From contig JAKSIP010000017.1 of assembly GCA_024398715.1 (NCBI GenBank), positions 1-39,117 of the forward strand: DNA of 39,117 nt, in the 5' to 3' direction. The DNA comes from Bacteroidaceae bacterium. GTDB taxonomy: Bacteria > Bacteroidota > Bacteroidia > Bacteroidales > Bacteroidaceae. The position numbers were made by a program, and so were the translations under genes. Below, one piece after another: positions 16,523-24,440 of the stretch. The notes beneath the pieces are model-generated. The model was not told the origin of the DNA, made no database searches, and was given only the letters and a program-made list of their open reading frames with translations. Positions within the stretch are counted from its first letter, which is position 1. Every line of letters starts with the position of its first letter.

Positions 16523-17563
16523 ATGAAACGTCTGGTTGAAAATATTACCAGCGGATATGTTGAGGCTGCCAACAGATTCATGCCCGGCAAACCTGTCAAC
16601 AGGATTGTTGTTTATGTGGAGAGCTATGACGATATAGCGTTCTGGCGCCTTCTCCTTGAGGAATTTGAAAATGACAGCCTTCATTTTCAGGTAATGCTTC
16701 CAACCGGGAATCCGGATAGTGGCAAGTCCGCGGCCGGAGAACTTCTGCGCGGCAAAAAATCTGCTATATTCAGTTGTCTTGGCCAGATTTCGCTTGGAAA
16801 AAATCTGATAGCGTGTGTTGACAGCGATTATGATTATTTATTGCAGGATACAACCGGTACCAGCCGTCTGCTGAACAATTCGCCGTATATTGTCCAGACA
16901 TACACATATTCCATTGAGAATTACCAGTGCTACGCCGGCTGTCTGCATCATATATGTGTACAAAGCACGTTGAACGATAAACGTATTATGGAATTTGTAC
17001 CCTTTATGGAATCTTATTCCAGAATTGTTTATCCGTTGTTCCTGTGGAGTGTGTGGGCGTACAAATACAATATGTACAGAGATTTCAGTCTTCATGATTT
17101 CAATACTGTAGTAAAGCTTCCTTCTTTCAGTCCCGGTAATCCTTCGTCCTGTCTCAAACTTCTGTCTGCCAGAATTGGCAAGAATATCAATATGCTTGAA
17201 AACAGGTTCCCTCAGGCACTGGAACAGATAGCCGCACTGGATGCAGCGGTCAGGGAATTGGGTGTTGAACCTCAGGAAACTTACCTGTACATTCAAGGCC
17301 ACAATCTGTATGAAAATGTTATATCCAGAATTCTATATCCTATCTGTGTGATTCTGCGCCGTGAACGTGAAAATGAAATAAGACAGCAGTCTGTTCACAG
17401 TGAACAGTACGATAATGAAATCCGTGCCTATGCACACAGCCAGGCAGATTTCAAGGATCTGATCCATAAGAACACCCATTACCGTGTAATGCCGCAATAC
17501 CAGCGTCTGCGTGAACGTGTTTCAGGTATTGTGCAACTGTTTGCAGGTAAGGATTCTAAATGA
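16523..17563 (+). CDS. DUF4435 (Toprim-like) protein, partner of the ATPase
   Basis: This 346-residue protein starts at the ATG 1 nt after the ATPase stop; an ATG at 16499 inside the ATPase gene would add eight residues. Toprim-type acidic sites are visible: a glutamate in [19 protein letters not shown] (about 25-43) and a DxD in [12 protein letters not shown] (about 100-111), preceded by a [12 protein letters not shown] segment like those of DUF4435 proteins. The C-terminal half is helical with no clear family. Toprim domains in OLD, PARIS and topoisomerase proteins cut or rejoin nucleic acids with metal ions; here cleavage is an inference. Its stop overlaps the convergent second ABC importer by 8 nt. 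It is most likely the effector or nuclease half of an ATPase-controlled pair. Confidence 0.75.
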   Translation: MKRLVENITSGYVEAANRFMPGKPVNRIVVYVESYDDIAFWRLLLEEFENDSLHFQVMLPTGNPDSGKSAAGELLRGKKSAIFSCLGQISLGKNLIACVDSDYDYLLQDTTGTSRLLNNSPYIVQTYTYSIENYQCYAGCLHHICVQSTLNDKRIMEFVPFMESYSRIVYPLFLWSVWAYKYNMYRDFSLHDFNTVVKLPSFSPGNPSSCLKLLSARIGKNINMLENRFPQALEQIAALDAAVRELGVEPQETYLYIQGHNLYENVISRILYPICVILRRERENEIRQQSVHSEQYDNEIRAYAHSQADFKDLIHKNTHYRVMPQYQRLRERVSGIVQLFAGKDSK

Positions 17564-20249
17564 TTCTGACTCTCAACTCTGAACCCGTTTCACGGCAGTT
17601 CAGTTCAACGGATTTGCTCATGCCGCGTATCATTGATACGGACAGGGCGCAGTCTGCGGATTCAAGAATGTTTTCTGCAAGTCTTTCCGGTGTAACAATG
17701 TCCAATATCAGTTCCGAGTACTTTTCAGAGTATGACAATGTTACGGACGTACCTTTGCGGGATCCGGTTATCAGGAGACCTTCTTCTATTATATGCTCAA
17801 TACTGTTTATTGTAGCATAAGACAGGTTATATTTCCAGGCAAAATTGACCATCAGACCGTTCATCCCGTAGTAATCGGGATTATCTGATCCGATTGTAAA
17901 TCTGCATGTGCGTATCCGGTTGATGAAAATACGGGTCTTTTCACCCTTTGGATTGTCAAATATCTGCTCCGGAGTACCTTCTTCATAGATTCTGCCCTCT
18001 TCCATGAAGAATACACGGTTGCTGACTTCTCTGGCAAAACGCATTTCATGTGTCACAATCATCATAGTTGTACCTTTTCTGGCAAGGGCACGCATTACTC
18101 CCAGCACCTCGCTCACCATAGTGGGATCCAGTGCCGATGTGGGCTCGTCAAACAGCAGAATCTCCGGTTTCATTGCCAGAGCCCGTGCTATGGCGACACG
18201 CTGTTTCTGCCCGCCGGAAAGCTGGTCTGGAAACGCATCCGCCTTTTCTGCAAGACCTACAAGCTGCAACAGTTCCATTGCCTCGCCCACGGCCTGTCCT
18301 TTGCTTATGCCAAGTATTTTTTGCGGTGCATACGTTATGTTGTCTATAACGGAAAACTCGTTGAAAAGATTGAATGACTGGAAAACCATTCCTGTTTTCC
18401 GCCTGAGGGCCGGGACATCGGCATCGGGTGCAAGAATATCCTCTCCGTCAATCAGGATTGTTCCGCCTGATGGTTGCTCCAGCAGGTTGAGACATCGCAG
18501 AAAAGTGCTTTTCCCTGTACCGGATGGGCCTATTACAGAAATGACATCGCCACGGTGAATTTCCGCACAGACATCTTTCAGTACCTGAAGATTGTCCTGG
18601 TATGTTTTTTTCAGGTGCGTTACTTTAATTACAATATCGCTGTCTGCGTTCTGACCGCCGTTATGTGCAGGTACTTTGCTTTTCTTTGATTGCTTCAAAA
18701 ACAGATAGACAGCCGCAACCCCAAGAAGCACTGCAAGCAGGCAGATATATGGCAATGCGGAATGTCTGCTGTCCGGAATATCTTTGTGAGGAACACTTTT
18801 CCTTATCAGGGCAAGTGTGGTGCTCTTGAGGTATGGTACAAGAATTACCGCTTTCTGCCGTTCGGGAGTAATGAGCATGCATGCGAATACAATATCAGAT
18901 TTTCCCGAACTGATACTCGGTATCAAAGCACCGAAATTCATGATGTTGAACTCTAACGGACGGCCGACAGCACGTGCAAAACGTCTTGCAAGCTCAATCT
19001 CGTACCCGTCAAGTTTTCCATTGAGATAGAAACTGAATTGCGGAGTGCTGCCCAGTACACCAACTTTGATAGGTTGCCCTTCTGTAGGCATTTCTATGTT
19101 GCGGTGGGCTTCATTTCCGGTCAGATGATGCCACCGGTAATACATCTCTTCAGATTCTTTTGAGACCTTGAACGTATCCATAAAACACCTGAACTGATCT
19201 GCCAGTTCTGTGCTGTCAAGATTAAAGCAGGCTCCGACATCAACAACCGGAAAAGCAGTCGGTATAGTATCAAACTCCGTTTGGGCCATCAGAAGACCTA
19301 TTGTAGCAAGGCGGTTCATATAGAAAGCACCCACTTTCCCTACTCTTACGGCCTCTATAGCATCGGGTTCCGTATTGAAAGAAAGCAGCCTTTCCGCCCC
19401 GAATCTGTCAAGAAGCGCAAATTCCTGCGATGTACCCTGAAGTACGCCCAATTTCATGCCGTCAAGATCCTGTTCTGTCTTTATCTCTCTGCCGTCATTA
19501 TTGTCTTCTGTCTGGCACGCGGCCAACATGAATGTCAGAGTGATAATAATGGCTGCCGCTGATCTGTGTTTCTTGTGGTTGCTGACAATGAATTTAAGCA
19601 GCAATCCTATGAGCCATGCAATAAGAAAGTAAATCAAAGCAACCAGAATGAGCGGGAAAAATGCGTCAAACGTGCGCGAACGTATCAGATCCGATGCCTT
19701 TGTCATATCCATAACCGCAACATAACCAACTATGGAGGTGGATTTCAAAAGGGTGATTATTTCTCCCAGATAGACCGGTATTGAATTGCGCACGGCCGGA
19801 GGTAATACAAAATGCAGAAAAGCCTCCCTTCTGTTGAACCCCAGGGAAAGCCCGGCTTCTATCTGCCCCTTATCGATGTTTTCAATATTTGTGCGGAGTA
19901 TTTCACAGATATATGCGGCGGAGTTCAAGGCAAAGGTGATTATTGCCACATACTGTCCGCTTACGCTTGAATCTGCCATAATGACGTAGAACATTATCAT
20001 CAGCAGTACCAGCACCGGAGTTCCGCGCATGATATTTATGTAGGCTTTGGCAAAACCGTTTGCAAACCTGTTGCCGCTCATTCTCATCAGGCAGATCAGA
20101 CCTCCCAGTATGGTTCCCGCAATGGCTGCAAATATTGTTATTACAAGAGTGGTCTTCAGGCCATCCAGAATCATCAGATACCGGTTCTCCGTTATCAGAT
20201 TATTGACTACCGCATCGGTTATCCCCTGCCAGAATCCGGAAAGTATCAT
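17556..20249 (-). CDS. One-polypeptide amino-acid ABC importer, permease-first order
   Basis: The 897-residue paralogue of the importer at 1238-3943 has its parts in a different order. Residues 15-235 are a HisM-type permease ([32 protein letters not shown]). Then [20 protein letters not shown] forms a helix ending in a perfect lipobox (Cys245). The binding domain (about 255-490) is again permuted: [11 protein letters not shown] before the [20 protein letters not shown] segment. A helix at about 493-516 returns to the cytoplasm before the ATPase (525-765; Lys580 in [29 protein letters not shown]). The extra C-terminal domain ends [15 protein letters not shown]. It starts 37 nt after the pnuC-type gene with no terminator between, so it may belong to the thiamine operon. 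The substrate is unknown. Confidence 0.9.
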   Translation of the reverse strand: MILSGFWQGITDAVVNNLITENRYLMILDGLKTTLVITIFAAIAGTILGGLICLMRMSGNRFANGFAKAYINIMRGTPVLVLLMIMFYVIMADSSVSGQYVAIITFALNSAAYICEILRTNIENIDKGQIEAGLSLGFNRREAFLHFVLPPAVRNSIPVYLGEIITLLKSTSIVGYVAVMDMTKASDLIRSRTFDAFFPLILVALIYFLIAWLIGLLLKFIVSNHKKHRSAAAIIITLTFMLAACQTEDNNDGREIKTEQDLDGMKLGVLQGTSQEFALLDRFGAERLLSFNTEPDAIEAVRVGKVGAFYMNRLATIGLLMAQTEFDTIPTAFPVVDVGACFNLDSTELADQFRCFMDTFKVSKESEEMYYRWHHLTGNEAHRNIEMPTEGQPIKVGVLGSTPQFSFYLNGKLDGYEIELARRFARAVGRPLEFNIMNFGALIPSISSGKSDIVFACMLITPERQKAVILVPYLKSTTLALIRKSVPHKDIPDSRHSALPYICLLAVLLGVAAVYLFLKQSKKSKVPAHNGGQNADSDIVIKVTHLKKTYQDNLQVLKDVCAEIHRGDVISVIGPSGTGKSTFLRCLNLLEQPSGGTILIDGEDILAPDADVPALRRKTGMVFQSFNLFNEFSVIDNITYAPQKILGISKGQAVGEAMELLQLVGLAEKADAFPDQLSGGQKQRVAIARALAMKPEILLFDEPTSALDPTMVSEVLGVMRALARKGTTMMIVTHEMRFAREVSNRVFFMEEGRIYEEGTPEQIFDNPKGEKTRIFINRIRTCRFTIGSDNPDYYGMNGLMVNFAWKYNLSYATINSIEHIIEEGLLITGSRKGTSVTLSYSEKYSELILDIVTPERLAENILESADCALSVSMIRGMSKSVELNCRETGSELRVRII

Positions 20250-20286
20250 AATTTACTCGTTTTGTTTGCGAAAATAAGTAAATTTT

Positions 20287-20901
20287 TCAAATATCCGCAT
20301 ACATGGCTGTCCATTTCCTGTATCCGAATATAGCAATTATTACGTAAAGTCCGTACAGAATGGCCTTGAAAGGGATTCCTTTGTATATATACAGCCAACA
20401 GCTTATTATGTCAACAACAATCCACAGAATCCATTGCTCTATGTATTTGTGTGCCAATGCCCATAGGGCAATTATGCTCAATGCTGTAGTGAAACTGTCT
20501 CTAACAGGTACGGTTGAATTTGTAGCGCAGTCAAGAAATATGAACAGTCCTCCCCATAAGACTGCAAAAATGATACTGCAAGGCAGTATTTTGGAGAGTG
20601 GAAAATGCTGTATATGCAACGGCTCTTTATAGCTGCCCTTTTTTCTTGAAAATGAACCTGTTTTCCATACAATGAATCCATATACCGATGCCAGTGCGTA
20701 GTATAGCGCCATGCCGAAATCAGCATACAATCCAGCCTTGTAATATAATGCCATATCCACAAGCGGCATTATCAGAGATACTATCCAGAACCAGATATTG
20801 GCCTTGTATTCAAGTATTATGTAAATCAAGCCCAGTATTGCACCTGCAATATCCAGTAAGCGCAGCTGGTGTTCAGAAATGAAGTCAATAAAATCCTGCA
20901 T
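20287..20901 (-). CDS. PnuC/PnuT-type vitamin transporter, probably thiamine
   Basis: This is a small integral membrane protein (204 residues) with about seven helices and the PnuC family features YYALASVYGFIVW and WILWIVVDIISCWLYIYKGIPFKAILYGLYVIIAIFGYRKW. PnuC proteins move nicotinamide riboside or, in the PnuT branch, thiamine across the inner membrane by facilitated diffusion. It lies 11 nt downstream of a TonB-dependent receptor that has a TPP riboswitch, so thiamine is the likely substrate. I start it at the ATG at 20901, where MQDFIDFISEHQLRLLDIAGA matches the family N-terminus; the longer upstream frame lies inside the receptor gene. A thiamine pyrophosphokinase, often present in this operon elsewhere, is not here. 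Confidence 0.88.
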   Translation of the reverse strand: MQDFIDFISEHQLRLLDIAGAILGLIYIILEYKANIWFWIVSLIMPLVDMALYYKAGLYADFGMALYYALASVYGFIVWKTGSFSRKKGSYKEPLHIQHFPLSKILPCSIIFAVLWGGLFIFLDCATNSTVPVRDSFTTALSIIALWALAHKYIEQWILWIVVDIISCWLYIYKGIPFKAILYGLYVIIAIFGYRKWTAMYADI

Positions 20902-20912
20902 GTCCTTTATTG

Positions 20913-23297
20913 TTAAAAATCCAATGTAAGGTGTCCCATAATGGTAATGCCCGATGCCGGCATGAAGCCTATCTGGTAGTACCTGTTGCTGTTCCCGTGT
21001 CCCGCACTGTTGCAGATGGCGGAATATACCCATCCGTTTGCGGCATAATGGGAATTGAAGACGTTGTTTACGTCAAATCCGGCATTGATGACCTTGATAG
21101 CTGATTGTTTCTTTGGAACAACAGTAATGTATGCCTCCAGATTTGAGAATGTGTATGCCGGCAGAGAACGTTCAATGCACGATGTGTTGTCCAAATACTG
21201 GCGCCCTACATATCCGGTATGCCATGACACGCAGACAGGCCCGAATGTCAAGTCTGCAAAACCGTTCAGAATGACACCTGGAGAGTATGGCAGGTCTGTA
21301 TTGCTGTATCGGACCGTCTGATAACCTGTTTCAGAATTATCCCAATCTTCAACAACCTGATCAAAATCCGATATCCTGTTAATGCTGAATGCCGCATTTC
21401 CGCTCAGTGAAATCCAGTTTGAAATTCTGTACATAGCTGTCAGTTCTATTCCTGCGCGGTATGAATCCTTGACATTTGTGGTCAGAGCCTCTCCAATATT
21501 GCTGATTTCACCGGTTTGGACAAGCTGGTTTCTGTATTTCATATAATACAGATTGGCGCCTGTCTGTATCCTTTCCTTTGAAAAGTCATATCCGGCTTCA
21601 ATATCTGTAAGATGTTCGCTTTCAGGAAGAGGGTGGGAACCGTTGTCTGTAAAATTGTTGCGTACAGGTTCTCTGTTACTTGCTGCAACAGACAAATATG
21701 CCTTGTGACAGTTGTTGATATAGCTGAGTCCTGCTTTGGGATTGAAGAAATGGTACCATTTTTCTATATCCAATAGCTGAACCTGGCTGTTCCCGTAGTC
21801 CTGTTCAATGAAAATGTCGTTTTCTCCGTCAATTCTGTGATAAACCATTCTGTACTGCAGATCTGCAAATATGTTGAAGTGACTGCCAGCAGTATAGTTG
21901 GCTTTTACAAATATATTGTTGTCCGCCTTGTTTCCGTTTGATTCGTAGTACCTGTAACTGTTTCCGTTTGGCATATATTGCGCAACGAGTTCCGGAATTG
22001 ACATGTACGTAAGATCTCCAAAGTGATATGAACTGAAATATTGCAGGCTTATACCTCCGTTTATACTCCATCTGTTTTTCATGTATGAAATCCGGTGAAC
22101 CAGTCCGGAATTGTTCTGGTCCACTCCTTTTTTTCTTATAAAGTCTGCGCGTGTATTCTGTCCCGGTCCGGTTGCTATGCTCTGTATTCCGAATTTTGAT
22201 AACTTGGCATTCTCCTTGAAATCGTTGTAATATCCGTATCCGTATGTGTAGAACAGGGTAGTTGACATTTTAAGATCTGGAGATATATCATAGTCAAATG
22301 ACAGCAGATTGTGGTTTTGCCAGAAATTGTCTGTTGCTTTTTCCCACAGTCCGCCATCGGACAACGTATATCTTGATGTGGTGTATTTCCCATCAGAGTC
22401 TTTGTTGAAACTATAGCTTTCCTGGTCAAAATCCAGTTTCTGGTATAGGGAATTGAAACGACCCAAGCCTGCGTTATACATGTCCTGGTAAGTCCTGATG
22501 CCTGTTTCGGCTCCGTATGTACCATCCATTATAGACAAATTGTCGTTTCCTGCGGTAACTCCGTTCCATGCCTGTCCCATACGTTCGTAATTGCCTATAT
22601 GTCTGTAACGTATCCTGACAGTTTCCATAGGTATGGTGACACTTCCGTAATAGCTTCCCGAATATCCGCCGGTACCATTGAGAAAACCATCGGTGCGTGT
22701 ATGGTGAAAAGATGCGTCAAGTATTACTTTATCCCATAAAATGCCTGTAGAAAAGCTGCCTCCGAAATTCGCAGTGTTATAGGAACCGAAACTGCCGTTT
22801 ATCTCGATGAACGGGATTTCTGACGCAATTTTGCTGTCCATGGCAATATTGCCGCCGAATGCGCCTGTACCATTGGTTGAGGATCCCACGCCGCGCTGTA
22901 TCTGAATGTCCTTGAGCATGTATGGGTAACTGTTCATATTTGCCCAGAATACGCATTGGTCTTCTGGAGAATTCAACGGCACGCCGTCCAATGTTACGTT
23001 AATCCGTTCTCCGGATGTTCCCCTGATACGCATGTTTGCAGCACCTTGTCCTATTCCGTTCTCGCTCCATGCGGTAATACCGGGTGTACGTGCAAACAGG
23101 AATGGAAGTTCCTTTCCTGTATGGGAAAACTGTTTGATCTGTTTTGTCTGTACGTTCGCCGTTGCGAAAGGCGTGTTGTCCGGAACTCGCAGAGACGTTA
23201 TGTCTATCTGTTCCAGTTGATGTACAGCATCCTGTGAATAAACCTTGCCGACTATAGCTGCGGCAATGAAAGGTAAAATAAAAAATTCCTTTTTCAT
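20913..23297 (-). CDS. TonB-dependent outer-membrane receptor for thiamine
   Basis: This 794-residue receptor has a signal peptide (MKKEFFILPFIAAAIVGKVYSQ), a TonB-box/plug region (RTPGITAWSENGIGQGAANMRIRGTSGERINVTLDGVPLNSPED, SSTNGTGAFGGNI), and a long 22-strand barrel ending in an aromatic-terminated strand (GITIMGHLTLDF). The function is assigned from its position directly behind a TPP riboswitch and in front of a PnuC-type gene, the arrangement of the thiamine uptake locus of Bacteroides. It should import thiamine or thiamine phosphates through the outer membrane using TonB energy. When thiamine diphosphate is plentiful the riboswitch should lower its expression. No SusD-like partner is present. 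Confidence 0.9.
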   Translation of the reverse strand: MKKEFFILPFIAAAIVGKVYSQDAVHQLEQIDITSLRVPDNTPFATANVQTKQIKQFSHTGKELPFLFARTPGITAWSENGIGQGAANMRIRGTSGERINVTLDGVPLNSPEDQCVFWANMNSYPYMLKDIQIQRGVGSSTNGTGAFGGNIAMDSKIASEIPFIEINGSFGSYNTANFGGSFSTGILWDKVILDASFHHTRTDGFLNGTGGYSGSYYGSVTIPMETVRIRYRHIGNYERMGQAWNGVTAGNDNLSIMDGTYGAETGIRTYQDMYNAGLGRFNSLYQKLDFDQESYSFNKDSDGKYTTSRYTLSDGGLWEKATDNFWQNHNLLSFDYDISPDLKMSTTLFYTYGYGYYNDFKENAKLSKFGIQSIATGPGQNTRADFIRKKGVDQNNSGLVHRISYMKNRWSINGGISLQYFSSYHFGDLTYMSIPELVAQYMPNGNSYRYYESNGNKADNNIFVKANYTAGSHFNIFADLQYRMVYHRIDGENDIFIEQDYGNSQVQLLDIEKWYHFFNPKAGLSYINNCHKAYLSVAASNREPVRNNFTDNGSHPLPESEHLTDIEAGYDFSKERIQTGANLYYMKYRNQLVQTGEISNIGEALTTNVKDSYRAGIELTAMYRISNWISLSGNAAFSINRISDFDQVVEDWDNSETGYQTVRYSNTDLPYSPGVILNGFADLTFGPVCVSWHTGYVGRQYLDNTSCIERSLPAYTFSNLEAYITVVPKKQSAIKVINAGFDVNNVFNSHYAANGWVYSAICNSAGHGNSNRYYQIGFMPASGITIMGHLTLDF

Positions 23298-23339
23298 TTG
23301 AATAAAATTCTTTTGAAAAGGAATAACTTAACATCAGGT

Positions 23340-23420
23340 CTGCCCGACCTGCTCTCCCTACACCGGCATTATCCGGATCAGGTTCAATGGGTATAATCTC
23401 AGCTGTTAAGCACCCCTTTA
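23340..23420 (-). promoter_or_regulatory. TPP (thi-box) riboswitch
   Basis: The minus-strand leader contains the conserved TPP aptamer blocks in order: GGGGTGC (P1 side), GCTGAGATTATACCC, GAACCTGATCCGGATAATGCCGG and GTAGGGA. These are the core TPP-binding sequences. A short hairpin, CAGGTC-loop-GACCTG, follows at about 23336-23352. The aptamer ends about 45 nt before the receptor ATG. No classic terminator is visible in that gap, so control may act on translation initiation. Confidence 0.95.
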
Positions 23421-23432
23421 TATTTTGCGCTG

Positions 23433-23440
23433 CAAAGTTA
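23433..23440 (-). promoter_or_regulatory. -7 box for the thiamine uptake operon
   Basis: TAACTTTG on the minus strand matches TAnnTTTG and would start the transcript near 23428, a few bases before the riboswitch aptamer. No clear -33 element is seen. Confidence 0.6.
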
Positions 23441-23486
23441 TACTAAAAATTCAAAATAATGTCTTTTTTATGATGTAATTTCTGTT

Positions 23487-23494
23487 TACCTTTG
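23487..23494 (+). promoter_or_regulatory. -7 box for the radical SAM gene
   Basis: TACCTTTG matches TAnnTTTG and ends only 4 nt before the ATG at 23499. The transcript start would fall on or next to the ATG, so a leaderless mRNA is possible. Confidence 0.5.
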
Positions 23495-23498
23495 AACT

Positions 23499-24440
23499 AT
23501 GGATCAGTTGCTGCGGTATAATGACTTCAATTCATTTATGCGCCGGACGTTTGGCATGAAAATGCAGAAAATATCGGTGGATACGGGATTTTCTTGTCCA
23601 AATAGGGATGGTACCATATCAAAAGGCGGCTGCACTTTCTGTAGTAATACCGCTTTTACACCCTCTTATTGCGACCCGTCCCTTACTGTAGCGCAACAGC
23701 TTGAAAAAGGTATCGGATTTTTCCGTCATAAATATTCGGATTGTGGATATTTGGCATATTTCCAATCAAATACAAATACATATGCGCCTTTTGACAGACT
23801 TGTCAAGGTATATGACCAGGCCCTTGATAATAAATTGATAAAAGGACTGGTTATCAGTACCAGACCTGATTGTATGCCGGATTATCTGCTGGATTATCTG
23901 TCCGGTTTGTCTGAACGTACATTTGTACTGGTTGAGTATGGTGTTGAAAGTACAAATGACACCACCTTGCGCCGAATCAATCGGGGTCATACCTTTGAAC
24001 AGGCGGTGGAGGCAATTGAAAGTACTGCGGCCAGGAATGTTATGGTTGGTGCCCATATGATTGTAGGCCTGCCTGGAGAATCCTGCAGAGATGTTTTGCG
24101 GCAGGCTGAAACAATGTCTTTACTCCCTTTGACCACCATAAAGATCCACCAGCTTCAGGTTATTCGGAAAACTCCGTTGGAATGGGACTTTATTAATAAT
24201 AATGATGATTTTTTGCATCTTGATGCGGACCAATATATCTCTTTATTGGCAGATTATATAGAACGTCTGAACCCTGCTTTTGTTATTGACAGGTTTGTTA
24301 CGCAGTCTCCAAAAGGAATGGTATTGTGGCCAAACTGGGGTTTGAAGAGTTTCCGCTATGTGGCGATGCTTTGCAGTGAACTGCAAAGGCGCGGAACCCG
24401 TCAGGGCTCGTTCTTCAAGACTTCTTCTAAAGGACTATAA
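23499..24440 (+). CDS. TIGR01212-family (YhcC-like) radical SAM protein
   Basis: The 313-residue protein opens with YNDFNSFMRRTFGMKMQKISVDTGFSCPNRDG and binds a 4Fe-4S cluster through the family's spaced cysteines in CPNRDGTISKGGCTFCSN, the CxxC pair being CTFC. Further signatures are YFQSNTNTYAP, GLVISTRPDCMPD, VLVEYGVESTNDTTLRRINRGH and MIVGLPGES. Members are widely conserved in bacteria, but their reaction is not settled to my knowledge; RNA modification has been suggested. It is divergent from the thiamine operon and its stop overlaps the convergent porU gene by 14 nt. Confidence 0.92.
   Translation: MDQLLRYNDFNSFMRRTFGMKMQKISVDTGFSCPNRDGTISKGGCTFCSNTAFTPSYCDPSLTVAQQLEKGIGFFRHKYSDCGYLAYFQSNTNTYAPFDRLVKVYDQALDNKLIKGLVISTRPDCMPDYLLDYLSGLSERTFVLVEYGVESTNDTTLRRINRGHTFEQAVEAIESTAARNVMVGAHMIVGLPGESCRDVLRQAETMSLLPLTTIKIHQLQVIRKTPLEWDFINNNDDFLHLDADQYISLLADYIERLNPAFVIDRFVTQSPKGMVLWPNWGLKSFRYVAMLCSELQRRGTRQGSFFKTSSKGL

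Noticed and set aside
17550..17570. Frameshift or misassembly where DUF4435 and the second importer overlap
   Set aside because: The overlap is only 8 nt at two convergent stops, both proteins end naturally, and similar small overlaps occur elsewhere in the window (radical SAM/porU).
20902..21033. Long upstream extension of the PnuC-type gene
   Set aside because: It overlaps the end of the receptor gene in another frame and does not resemble the PnuC N-terminus.
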